From contig JADJXO010000010.1 of the NCBI GenBank assembly GCA_016715825.1, positions 1 through 64,000 on the forward strand: a stretch of 64,000 bases of DNA, read 5' to 3'. The notes under the pieces are model-generated. The model saw nothing but the letters and a program-made list of their open reading frames with translations, was not told the origin of the DNA and searched no databases. Made by a program: the position numbers and the translations under genes. This stretch comes from Nitrospira sp. Lineage in GTDB: Bacteria; Nitrospirota; Nitrospiria; Nitrospirales; Nitrospiraceae. Shown one piece after another: positions 9,081 through 17,199 of the stretch (position 1 is the first letter of the stretch; each line of letters begins with the position of its first letter).

Positions 9081-9908
9081 TCACTGCCCTTTCTTCAGTT
9101 TTCGGATCAGGACAAATTGAAATCCCAGGGCCAAGGCCGCGGCCACGGCTGCGTACATATAGCTGGAATAGTCCGGTGGCGCGTCGGCTCGAAAATACCA
9201 CCAAGAGGAGACGGCCTTCTGCGAACCTTTTTCAACCAGTTCTCCAACCGCGTCTTTTCGGCCATCCCAAACCGCGAAGGCAATGCTGATGAATTCCCCC
9301 GGCGTAATCTGCACATCTTCCTCGGGATGGTCGGTCGAAAGAGGGCGAGAGAAGACAATTTTCCATGTCCCATTCGAGTACGCAGCTGTTGCCTTCACAT
9401 CCTGATGAGTCTGCGGCTTCAATGTCCCGAAGCCCTTCGCACTCATATCAACAGCCTTGTCGTCCTTATGTCTCCAAAACCAAATATTGACCGGTCCCCC
9501 CTCGACCTGGAGCATTGGTTGCCCGTGGGCGAAGTGGGCCTTTTTGTCTCCGACCATAAATTCCAATGCAGCTCCGTCATCAGGATCCTCAGTCGGATCA
9601 CTATACTCTAAGAGAAACGCCACCTGTTGATCATCGTGCAACGCACGCACGATCACATCCTTAACGGTTACTTCCTGTATGCGGTCCGGCCAGTGGACTT
9701 GTGGCGACATGGGAAACGTCGCCGCGATCGCGCTCGTCCAGACTGCAGCATTCGGATCGTCAACAGGTAACCCACCCGTGACAATCGCTGCCCTCACCGA
9801 AACGCTTTCCTGTGCAAAACTGAGGGAGCCTGCCCCCATAGCCAGAGCCGCGATCGTTGCCAACCCACCCCACAGAACACGTTTTACCGCGTGATTCGCC
9901 GGTTTCAT
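9081..9908 (-). CDS. Membrane-anchored NxrC / ethylbenzene-dehydrogenase-gamma-like heme b protein
   Basis: 275 residues from the ATG at 9908, preceded by GAGGA. An N-terminal signal sequence ends near LSFAQ. The body resembles the EB_dh family (heme b-binding gamma subunits of DMSO-reductase-type enzymes such as nitrite oxidoreductase and ethylbenzene dehydrogenase): ALxDDxQVAFLLEYSDPT, GGPVNIWFWRHK, TWKIVFSRPL, FISIAFAVWDG. Unlike soluble members it ends in a transmembrane helix (YMYAAVAAALALGFQFVLI) with a basic tail. It lies inside the bc/bd-like operon, not beside a molybdenum enzyme, so it may be an electron-relay subunit of this respiratory complex. Family call by motif; the partner is inferred. 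Confidence 0.75.
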   Translation of the reverse strand: MKPANHAVKRVLWGGLATIAALAMGAGSLSFAQESVSVRAAIVTGGLPVDDPNAAVWTSAIAATFPMSPQVHWPDRIQEVTVKDVIVRALHDDQQVAFLLEYSDPTEDPDDGAALEFMVGDKKAHFAHGQPMLQVEGGPVNIWFWRHKDDKAVDMSAKGFGTLKPQTHQDVKATAAYSNGTWKIVFSRPLSTDHPEEDVQITPGEFISIAFAVWDGRKDAVGELVEKGSQKAVSSWWYFRADAPPDYSSYMYAAVAAALALGFQFVLIRKLKKGQ

Positions 9909-9962
9909 ACTGTCCTCATTCTCCGTATGCAACTAGGCCCGTATACCTGGATGACCGTGCTC

Positions 9963-10679
9963 CTACTCCCAGGTCCGTGGGGATTGATGCGCCCCATCGT
10001 ATTCACCCATGATGATTTTCCAAATCCATTCATCAGGCAATTCCAACTCCCACCGCGGCATGGCGGACTTCCATGGCGCCCCTTCGATCGGCAGGCCGAC
10101 CCCACCCTTCTTGATACGCCAGAACAAATAGCTCTCTTGCAGCATCGCGATCGTCGTCGGATCGGCAAAATTGGCGGGGGGAGGATTGTATCCTCGTGCA
10201 GCAGGCCCTTTGCCATCAAAATTTCCACCGTGGCAAGGGGAACAAAAGGCAGCATAAAACCCCTTCCCCTGCATAATATTCTCCGGAGTCTTGGGGACGG
10301 GGTTTGACAACCCCGTATACTCTCCCGGCGGTGCGGGATGGATTGTTCGACTCTCCGCCGGCGGAGCATCGCTCGTGGCCGTGCTGCCATAGGTTTGCCA
10401 GCCCACTAGGAGAGGAAACAAAACAAGGATTCCATAGCGAAGTGCCTGCAACCCTCCGATATTTTCTCCGGTCAGGAACCGCTGCATCGGTCCCCAAAAG
10501 GCTTCTTTCGATTCTCCACTCAAGGTTTCAAAGATCACGATACCGGATGCAGTCAGCAGGAGGTAGAGGAATATCAGGCTGGAGGGTAGTGGCGCTGAAC
10601 CTGGGATATAGGGCAGCACAAACTTCAGGAACACATACATGGCTACCATGAGTATGATTGGCTTACCTAACACGCCCAT
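9963..10679 (-). CDS. Membrane-anchored monoheme cytochrome c
   Basis: 238 residues. The ATG at 10679 is chosen because AGGGAGGA lies just upstream; the frame extends further but without a ribosome site. Two or three N-terminal hydrophobic segments (about 8-25, 33-52 and 82-98) anchor a single cytochrome c domain with C146-S-P-C149-H150, followed by a GKGPAARG segment typical of the family and a PxKSAMPRWELxLPDEWIW segment holding the probable Met ligand. The gap to the preceding operon gene is 10 bases. It is likely a subunit of the quinol-oxidising or bd-like complex that passes electrons at the periplasmic side. Confidence 0.87.
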   Translation of the reverse strand: MGVLGKPIILMVAMYVFLKFVLPYIPGSAPLPSSLIFLYLLLTASGIVIFETLSGESKEAFWGPMQRFLTGENIGGLQALRYGILVLFPLLVGWQTYGSTATSDAPPAESRTIHPAPPGEYTGLSNPVPKTPENIMQGKGFYAAFCSPCHGGNFDGKGPAARGYNPPPANFADPTTIAMLQESYLFWRIKKGGVGLPIEGAPWKSAMPRWELELPDEWIWKIIMGEYDGAHQSPRTWE

Positions 10680-10689
10680 ACGTTCCTCC

Positions 10690-11313
10690 CTAGTGCGCTT
10701 GTGCCATAGCCAATGGAGCAGATTCGGCCGCTGTTGCCGGAGCGGTCGATGCCTGGCCCGGCACTTCGAGTTCCGACGTGGTAACCGAAATCGGCTCACC
10801 GCTCATTTGCTGAAGAAAAGCAATAACCGCCAAGACTTCACTCTTTGAAAGCCCGATCGGATCCCTATCAATGGCAGGCATCGTCGCTGGGTATTCCTTC
10901 GGCACACCTCCGTGGCGGTAGTCCTGATACACGAACGCCTGAGGATCGGTCAGGCTTTCATAGAGAAAATCCTTGCTGAGTTTGGCGCCGATTCCCTTTA
11001 AATCCGGACAACGGGCGGATTCGCTTGGACCGATGGAATGGCACAATGCACATTGTCCCTTGCTGAAGAAGACCGTTTGCCCAATGGCAGCGATATCCGT
11101 TGGGGTCTTGATACTCGCAATGTCGATCTTTTCCTCTGCCGGAGGAAGTGACGCCAATTGCGGTACGGCGAGGGACATGAGCGCGAACAGCCCCAATACG
11201 ATGGCAACAAACCCCGTGACCCGGATAAACACCGCTTTGATGAAAAGCAGGATCAGAATCCCGATCCCGACGATAGACAATGCGATTAATTGTAGTTGTG
11301 CGACTTCACTCAT
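10690..11313 (-). CDS. Membrane-anchored monoheme cytochrome c
   Basis: 207 residues. Two N-terminal transmembrane helices (about 7-27 and 32-52) precede a small cytochrome c domain with C88-A-L-C91-H92 and a later YPATMPAID segment that should give the axial Met. The C-terminus is Ala/Pro/Ser-rich and low in structure. It lies directly downstream of the second bd-like gene (about 70 bases) and upstream of another cytochrome c gene. A cytochrome with this architecture next to a bd-like oxidase-type protein suggests a direct electron donor or acceptor subunit. Confidence 0.87.
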   Translation of the reverse strand: MSEVAQLQLIALSIVGIGILILLFIKAVFIRVTGFVAIVLGLFALMSLAVPQLASLPPAEEKIDIASIKTPTDIAAIGQTVFFSKGQCALCHSIGPSESARCPDLKGIGAKLSKDFLYESLTDPQAFVYQDYRHGGVPKEYPATMPAIDRDPIGLSKSEVLAVIAFLQQMSGEPISVTTSELEVPGQASTAPATAAESAPLAMAQAH

Positions 11314-11384
11314 AGCTCTCCAACTCGTAAGTGTGGCGTTCTCTATCTGGCTGATGCATGACGCTCACCTATTACTACTGCTTA

Positions 11385-13238
11385 CTACTGCCGCTCTTCT
11401 GGAGCTCCTCCGGCCATCGCCGGAATGCCGTGCGGCAGGTCTCCTTTTCCCGCTCCTGAAGCGGTTTTGTACTTATCACCCATGGTCGCAACCCAGAAGA
11501 TAAATGCGACGAGGATACAGAAGAAAAACGTACAGAATGCCATAATCAGCGAGGCGCTGCCGAGAGCCGGCGAATAGGCATACGGCGACGTATCCCGCAT
11601 GACGCCATACACATGCCAATGGACGCGAGACGATGATCGCGCATACCCCATAAGCGTCATGAGCAAGATAACCATAACCGCATTGAGGACCAACGCATAC
11701 CCGGCGCGTGGAGGCATGCTGCCCCAAACCATCTCCGTTGTCGTCTTGGCACTCTTGAGCAACAGCGCTGTCAACGGCGTGATCGTGAGAATGACGAATC
11801 CGACGATCGCCACCTGAGAGGTAGAAAAATAATTAATGCGAACGATCGCCGGGACAAAATACCCCCACACCCCAAGAACAATGACAGCCAGGCTCGCCAC
11901 CACTAACACGGCACCCATCACTGCTTTTCCAAATTTTGCCCACCCCGCTGTATCCTGTTTCCCAGCCCGCCAATACATCACGAAGCTCATGAAGGTAATA
12001 AGAATCATGAGGTTCGAGACCGTCATTTTGGCCGACATCACACCGAGGACTCCAAGTAATGGATGGTGAGCACCTCCCATTTTTTGAGCCTCTTCGATGC
12101 TGGCCACAAGTGAGTGTGGGGTCATCCACACGGCGAGGCACAGCAACAGGCTGACTAACATCATCAACATGGCTCGACGATACTTCGCTTCAGATCCTGG
12201 AATGCGATAGGTAATCCCAAGCCAGAAATAATAGTTCGATCCAAGGAACAAAACCCCGATGAGCATGGCCTGGATAATGAAGAGCCAAGAGAGAAATCCT
12301 CCCATCAGCGTAATGCCCATCTGCTGGTTGTATTGATAGATTTCCCGCATAAGCCAATACCCGGCAAACGGCAGGGCCAAGAGACCGAAGACCCCGATGA
12401 AGTTCCCGACATATCCCATCCAATCATAATGCTCTCGATCTTCCTTGCTCTTGACTGATAGGTACCGAACGCCTGCATAGGCGCCACAGATGTATCCGCC
12501 AAGCACAACGTTGGCGATGAGTCGATGGATGTTGATGGGCCACCACGTCGGATTCCAGGTTGCGGCCCAGGCCCGCTCAAAGGCAGTCCCTTCCGAAAGG
12601 ACAACCGGGCTAGATTGGAAGGTGGCCCAGGCGTTGGGTACAATCATAATGAACAAGGCAAAGAAATTCAGGAGAAACCCGAGGAAGATATGCAAGGTTT
12701 TCTTCTTGCCATCCTGCATGGCATCCCACCCATACCAATAGAGATAGAGGGTCGCCGTTTCGAACAAAAATAGCAGGCAGTACAGTAAAAAAGACGGAAA
12801 GAAAACATCTGTCAGATAATTCATCAGCTTGGGATAGAAGGCCACCAACAAAAACAAGAGAATACCGCCGAACAAGGCGGTCGTGGCATAGGCTGATGTT
12901 AGGAGCTTGGTAAACTCCTTGGCAAGCTTGTCGTAGCGTTTTTCCCCTCCCCGCCAAGCAATGACTTCACAGAGCCACGCGAAGATCGGCACCCCTAAGA
13001 CGAAACCGGCAAGCAAGAGATGTAATTGCGCGACGATCCAGACAAGATTCCGACTGCCGATATAGGGAATATCACGATATTCCGTTGGACCTGTTGCCGT
13101 ACCTTCTGCGGCGAGGCCGATCGAAGGGAGAGCCAACCAGGCCGCCGTCAACAAGAGACCTGCAAACCATCCGCCGTGGTTTTTGACGGTTCGGAGAGCT
13201 GGTTGAATCGTTTGGGTCTCTTGTCGTATGGCACTCAC
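11385..13238 (-). CDS. Cytochrome bd-like membrane protein (subunit I homologue, second copy in the operon)
   Basis: 617 residues from a GTG at 13238 with GAGGTG five bases upstream; the frame runs on past it but those residues are highly basic and not protein-like. A signal-like helix is followed by about 14 membrane helices, far more than the nine of CydA. The CydA-type first helix is recognisable (WIVAQLHLLLAGFVLG, with the His expected to bind heme b) and a second conserved stretch reads WPINIHRLIANVVLGGY. No CydB partner is visible nearby. Nitrospira genomes are known to encode such unusual bd-like proteins, proposed as terminal oxidases. The function as an oxidase is inferred; a quinone- or cytochrome-linked membrane subunit is an alternative. 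Confidence 0.8.
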   Translation of the reverse strand: MSAIRQETQTIQPALRTVKNHGGWFAGLLLTAAWLALPSIGLAAEGTATGPTEYRDIPYIGSRNLVWIVAQLHLLLAGFVLGVPIFAWLCEVIAWRGGEKRYDKLAKEFTKLLTSAYATTALFGGILLFLLVAFYPKLMNYLTDVFFPSFLLYCLLFLFETATLYLYWYGWDAMQDGKKKTLHIFLGFLLNFFALFIMIVPNAWATFQSSPVVLSEGTAFERAWAATWNPTWWPINIHRLIANVVLGGYICGAYAGVRYLSVKSKEDREHYDWMGYVGNFIGVFGLLALPFAGYWLMREIYQYNQQMGITLMGGFLSWLFIIQAMLIGVLFLGSNYYFWLGITYRIPGSEAKYRRAMLMMLVSLLLCLAVWMTPHSLVASIEEAQKMGGAHHPLLGVLGVMSAKMTVSNLMILITFMSFVMYWRAGKQDTAGWAKFGKAVMGAVLVVASLAVIVLGVWGYFVPAIVRINYFSTSQVAIVGFVILTITPLTALLLKSAKTTTEMVWGSMPPRAGYALVLNAVMVILLMTLMGYARSSSRVHWHVYGVMRDTSPYAYSPALGSASLIMAFCTFFFCILVAFIFWVATMGDKYKTASGAGKGDLPHGIPAMAGGAPEERQ

Positions 13239-13254
13239 CACATCACCTCGTAAG

Positions 13255-14256
13255 TTACGGTTTCGCCTTGGCAGGGGAATCCTCGGTTGTTTTGCCGCTG
13301 GTCTTCCCCTTGCTCTTTGCTTTTTGGTTCTTCTTGTCAGAGTTTTGCTGTTCCAGCGCATCAATTTGCGCCGTGAGGGACACAACACGTTGTGCGGTGC
13401 TATTCAATGATTGATTGGGCTTGAATACTTGTTCGACCTCTACATCCGGCTTCTTACAGCACTCGTGGGGATGAGGAGTCGTTACCGGAAGAATGGCCCA
13501 AAACATCAACGAACACACGACACCTACGCCCGCCAATGATGTTAAGAGCAGCCCTTGGTCGGCCGGCACCCGCATCAGGTCCCAGCGAGTGATGAGCCCC
13601 TGATAATTTTCAGAAGCCGTCCTGGACTCTTCTGCCATCCGCCGAATGATTTGGCCAAGAATTGATACTCCGATCAAGGAGAGCGCGGCCAAGACAGCCG
13701 AAGAGATTGATCCCCAGATCGTCAACTCCAGACCGATTCGTTCCGCCACGGGCAACCCGGTGTCCGTCAGATGCCGGAAAGCTTCCATCTCAGCCATGGA
13801 GTGAGATGCCGTGATGGCATTGTCCGTCACGAAACTCACGATCCACCAGAGGAGAGGGACAAAGAAGGCTCCAATAAGCGCCGATCTCCACCAAATGGCC
13901 AGCCCAAGTCCGTCAGGAGGTTCTTTTCGAAGTCGCTCCAGAAAGAACGTACGGGCAACTACCCCAAGCGCCCAAATATCCACGGGTATAGAGAGCCAGA
14001 ATAGAAACTCAAGGCCAATTCCTTCACCAAAATGTGTTCCAAACAACGCCATGATGATCGGAATCGCAAAGACCGTGACGGGACTGATAAAGAGCATGAT
14101 GACGGCGAGCCCGAATCGTCCCTCAAAATGCACCAACCCCATCGTTAAGAGAAGGACGGCGAAAGCCGATTTCACAACCATGGCAGTCCAGCAGGCAGGC
14201 CACAAGATACCGAACCCTATCTTGGTGGGTGACATCGATTCGCGTTCTTCAGCCAT
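13255..14256 (-). CDS. Unknown multi-spanning membrane protein of the respiratory operon
   Basis: 333 residues with about six hydrophobic helices and a C-terminal hydrophilic tail. I recognise no family. After the last helix there is an HPHECCKKPD motif (two adjacent Cys and two His), then a coiled-coil-like stretch and a Lys/Ser/Ala-rich end. It sits between the cytochrome b gene (18 bases away) and the second bd-like gene (16 bases away), so it is very likely a subunit or assembly factor of the same complex. The His/Cys cluster could bind metal, but this is a guess. Confidence 0.7.
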   Translation of the reverse strand: MAEERESMSPTKIGFGILWPACWTAMVVKSAFAVLLLTMGLVHFEGRFGLAVIMLFISPVTVFAIPIIMALFGTHFGEGIGLEFLFWLSIPVDIWALGVVARTFFLERLRKEPPDGLGLAIWWRSALIGAFFVPLLWWIVSFVTDNAITASHSMAEMEAFRHLTDTGLPVAERIGLELTIWGSISSAVLAALSLIGVSILGQIIRRMAEESRTASENYQGLITRWDLMRVPADQGLLLTSLAGVGVVCSLMFWAILPVTTPHPHECCKKPDVEVEQVFKPNQSLNSTAQRVVSLTAQIDALEQQNSDKKNQKAKSKGKTSGKTTEDSPAKAKP

Positions 14257-14274
14257 AGCTAAGAGATACCAGAA

Positions 14275-15402
14275 TTAGTCTAAGAACTCTCGGTTAATCA
14301 CTGAGGCCACTGTGAATAACACAATGACCACCATAATCGCGATCCAACTGATCAAGGCGATGGGTCGTTTAAAAATATTGCGTTCCGGATCTTTGTCGAA
14401 AAATGGGAGTACCACCAACAAGATCATAAACAGGACCGGTAGCGCAACGGCTCCCAAGAACTGCCCAAACTCCCCCGAGAAAATTTTCAACCTCAAGAGT
14501 TGGAAGTAGAAGAGGAAATACCATTCCGGTTCAGGATGATAGTCACCTGGATCAGGAGCAGCTTGGTCTAAGAGGACGACTGGTTCCCAGAGCGCAAGCA
14601 CACAGGTCCCGACGAAGACAAAGGCCATCCCGACCATATCCTTCCAAATTTGACGCGGGAAAAAGTAGTCGGTCTTGGCCTTAATCTCCTCCTTCGTCCC
14701 ACTGTACGGACCGGCTGGAGCGGCCACCCGAAACAAAAACAGATGCAGACCAGCTAAGGCCATGAGAGCTGCTGGAAGAATCATCACATGCAGTACAAAG
14801 AAACGGCTTAATGTCATCTGCCCAGGAGTCGGTCCGCCTTTTAGAAACCGGGCGATGAAATCGCCAATGACTGGCGTCTTATCCAAAATCTCGACACCCA
14901 CCGTCGTCGCCCAGAACGCGCGCTGATCCCAAGGCAGCAGATATCCTGTGAAGCCAAACGTGATCACGATACCGAATAATGCCAAACCCACGAGCCAGAG
15001 CAATTCTCTTGGTTTCTTGTAGGCGCCCCACAAGAACACTTGGGACATATGAGCCACCACACACACGACCATCGCACTGGATCCCCAGAAATGATAACTG
15101 AGCAAGAACCAGCCGTAGTCGACGTCATGAATGATGTATTGCGTGCTGTCATAGGCATGATCGGCGGTGGGGACATAATAGAACATCAGAAGGATGCCGG
15201 TCAGCGCCTGCATGGCAAAGATGAACAATAGAATCGAGCCGAAGACGTAAGCCCAACGAGAACCGCCAGGTATCGGTTCATTGAGCATCTTGGCCTGCAT
15301 CTCCTTGAGGCCAACCCTTTCGTCCAGAAAAGCAACAAGCTTTTCGATCGCGCTCGGCTGATGATCAGGAATCACTGCAGGAGAGGAATGTTTGATGTCC
15401 AT
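14275..15402 (-). CDS. Cytochrome b, fused b6 / subunit IV type
   Basis: 375 residues with about eight membrane helices. Heme b ligands are seen as two His pairs: in helix B the spacing is H-x13-H (from LSYHFWG to VAHMSQ) and in helix D H-x14-H (from FVLHVM to AGLHLF). The 14-residue spacing in helix D is the b6-type rather than the mitochondrial type. The C-terminal part carries the quinol-site motif PEPEWYF, normally in the separate subunit IV of b6f complexes, so both parts are joined here. By eye, the position of the b6 Cys that binds heme ci is Val53, so that heme is probably missing. It oxidises quinol with the Rieske protein encoded 11 bases upstream. Confidence 0.92.
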   Translation of the reverse strand: MDIKHSSPAVIPDHQPSAIEKLVAFLDERVGLKEMQAKMLNEPIPGGSRWAYVFGSILLFIFAMQALTGILLMFYYVPTADHAYDSTQYIIHDVDYGWFLLSYHFWGSSAMVVCVVAHMSQVFLWGAYKKPRELLWLVGLALFGIVITFGFTGYLLPWDQRAFWATTVGVEILDKTPVIGDFIARFLKGGPTPGQMTLSRFFVLHVMILPAALMALAGLHLFLFRVAAPAGPYSGTKEEIKAKTDYFFPRQIWKDMVGMAFVFVGTCVLALWEPVVLLDQAAPDPGDYHPEPEWYFLFYFQLLRLKIFSGEFGQFLGAVALPVLFMILLVVLPFFDKDPERNIFKRPIALISWIAIMVVIVLFTVASVINREFLD

Positions 15403-15413
15403 ATTGCTAAGCT

Positions 15414-16349
15414 TCAGACGATCCGTATTTGAGATTTCGTACCAGCCTTAAACTCCATGTCGATAATTTCTACCTCACCGCTCGCGGAGACCCGAATAGG
15501 CAACGGATCAAGAGCACGCGGAGCAGGGCCATCCAGTACTTTCCCTGCCGCATCGTAGATGCTCAAGTGACATGGACAGAGGAATACCGGTCCGAGAGCC
15601 TTGTGGTTTCTCCATTTGAATGCACATCCAAGGTGTGGACACTTCCCTGAAAATGCGAGATACGGAACATCCGTCTTATTGGTCCAGATCACTTTCCCCT
15701 GGGCATCACGGAATTCTTCATCTTTCCCCTGATAGACTTTTTCAAGAAGATTGGGAGTCGCTTTTACGACCCACACGTTCTTCTCCACCTCATACTCAGG
15801 CATGTACGCTTCCTTCACCTTTTTCTTGTACTCGAACTGCACCCCAACATCCTCATTCTTGATTTTGCCCACGTTTCCCACGGTCAACCATTGGTTGTCA
15901 AATTCCGCATACATGGGCTTCATGAGAAAGCGAAGAATGGGATACGCGAGGGGAAGTCCGATCAAGAAGCCGATCACGTGGGTGAAATTCATAAAGAAGG
16001 TGCGCCGCTTGACATTCTTTTCCAAATCAGGCAACGGCACCAACACTTCGCCCGGTGTGACATGAATATTGTCTTCGAGATGGGAGATTTCTACTTCGTG
16101 CGTGGTGACATAGTCGTCCCGCTTGAACGGCGGAAGTGCCAGGATATCGCGTGATGGCAACCTCAGATGCACAGAATCTTCCGTGACATCTTGCACCTGC
16201 CCCATATCGATCTGGCGCTCACCGCTCCCATTCATCGAGACCACGATATGGCTGATCTCATGAGAGAGTGGATCGAGCACCACCTTGGAGACTTCACCGA
16301 TGTCGAGGTCTGTACAGCGGACCTTGGATTTCAGCTTTGGTTGCAGCAT
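15414..16349 (-). CDS. Rieske iron-sulfur protein with an N-terminal PRC-barrel domain
   Basis: 311 residues. Residues 1-80 look like a PRC-barrel (VRCTDLDIGEVSKVVLDPLSHEISHIVV), a small beta domain seen in photosynthetic reaction-centre H subunits and RNA-processing proteins. One transmembrane helix (about 122-143) follows, then a periplasmic Rieske domain with C237-P-H239-L-G-C242 and C258-P-C260-H261, which hold the 2Fe-2S cluster and the stabilising disulfide. The second motif ends CHLS instead of the usual CHGS. The PRC domain would lie on the cytoplasmic side. The gene lies between the cytochrome b gene and a cytochrome c gene (2 bases), so it is the Rieske subunit of this bc-type complex. 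Confidence 0.9.
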   Translation of the reverse strand: MLQPKLKSKVRCTDLDIGEVSKVVLDPLSHEISHIVVSMNGSGERQIDMGQVQDVTEDSVHLRLPSRDILALPPFKRDDYVTTHEVEISHLEDNIHVTPGEVLVPLPDLEKNVKRRTFFMNFTHVIGFLIGLPLAYPILRFLMKPMYAEFDNQWLTVGNVGKIKNEDVGVQFEYKKKVKEAYMPEYEVEKNVWVVKATPNLLEKVYQGKDEEFRDAQGKVIWTNKTDVPYLAFSGKCPHLGCAFKWRNHKALGPVFLCPCHLSIYDAAGKVLDGPAPRALDPLPIRVSASGEVEIIDMEFKAGTKSQIRIV

Positions 16350-16351
16350 GA

Positions 16352-17149
16352 CTATTGCTTGATAGGCTTTGGAGTGTTCACCGAGGTGTTCTTGAAGCTG
16401 CCCAACCAGATGGCGAGCGCCTGCATTTCTTTGGGATCCATGAGATCCTTGAACTTATCGGGCATGACGCCCTTCTTCCATTCCTTCTCAAATCCCTCAG
16501 CCATAAAAGCTTTAGGGTTCGCAATTTTTTGTTCGATCTCCTCAACGGTCATCAACGTGCCGATGTTATCCAGCTCGGGACCTCGCTTCTTTCCACCTTC
16601 ACCCCTGAGCTTATGACAGTTGTAACATTCCTGCAGCTGCCACTGCTCTTCTCCCACCTTCATCACATCACCCGCACCACCAGAGGCTGCTGATGGTTTT
16701 GCGTCTGCCGGCGGTGGTGCTGCCGAAGCCACGGCTGCCTGACCCGTTCCTAACGCCTTTAACCTGTCTTCGAGGGCCTTAACCTGCTCATCAAGGGCTT
16801 TCGCCCGAGCAATGAGCTCCTCTGCCTTCCCTTGCTGCGAGGCAGCTCTTTGTTTCTCCAGAAGCTTATTGATTTTCTCCCGCTCATCCTCCGGATCGAA
16901 CTGAGGTAACAGAGACGCACCCGCAATACAGACTGCGATCACGACAAACCAGAATGCCAGGACAGCAAAAAAAGATTTCCCACCGCTCATGGTCTTGAGT
17001 GGTGGCGCATCCAATAACATAAAGACCAGAGCCCCAATCATCGCAAAGACGCCCCAGAGCACCTGAAAATCGGACGGCACCTCCTGCGAATGGGCAACCA
17101 CCATGACCGCCCCACCAACCATGAGTGCAATTATAAGTTTTTTAAACAC
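16352..17149 (-). CDS. Membrane-anchored monoheme cytochrome c with a coiled coil
   Basis: 265 residues. Three short hydrophobic helices (about 4-20, 28-47 and 60-80) are followed by a coiled coil (about 88-133, heptads of Leu, Ala, Lys and Glu), an Ala/Pro-rich linker and a C-terminal cytochrome c domain with C175-Y-N-C178-H179 and a probable Met ligand in KKGVMPDKF. It is two bases upstream of the Rieske gene, in the position where cytochrome c1 or its functional equivalent is encoded. The coiled coil suggests oligomer formation or a spacer that places the heme above the membrane. Confidence 0.88.
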   Translation of the reverse strand: MFKKLIIALMVGGAVMVVAHSQEVPSDFQVLWGVFAMIGALVFMLLDAPPLKTMSGGKSFFAVLAFWFVVIAVCIAGASLLPQFDPEDEREKINKLLEKQRAASQQGKAEELIARAKALDEQVKALEDRLKALGTGQAAVASAAPPPADAKPSAASGGAGDVMKVGEEQWQLQECYNCHKLRGEGGKKRGPELDNIGTLMTVEEIEQKIANPKAFMAEGFEKEWKKGVMPDKFKDLMDPKEMQALAIWLGSFKNTSVNTPKPIKQ

Positions 17150-17199
17150 GATCCCTCTTTCGGATTTTCGTGATCGTCAAATATCTATCGCGTCCCCGC

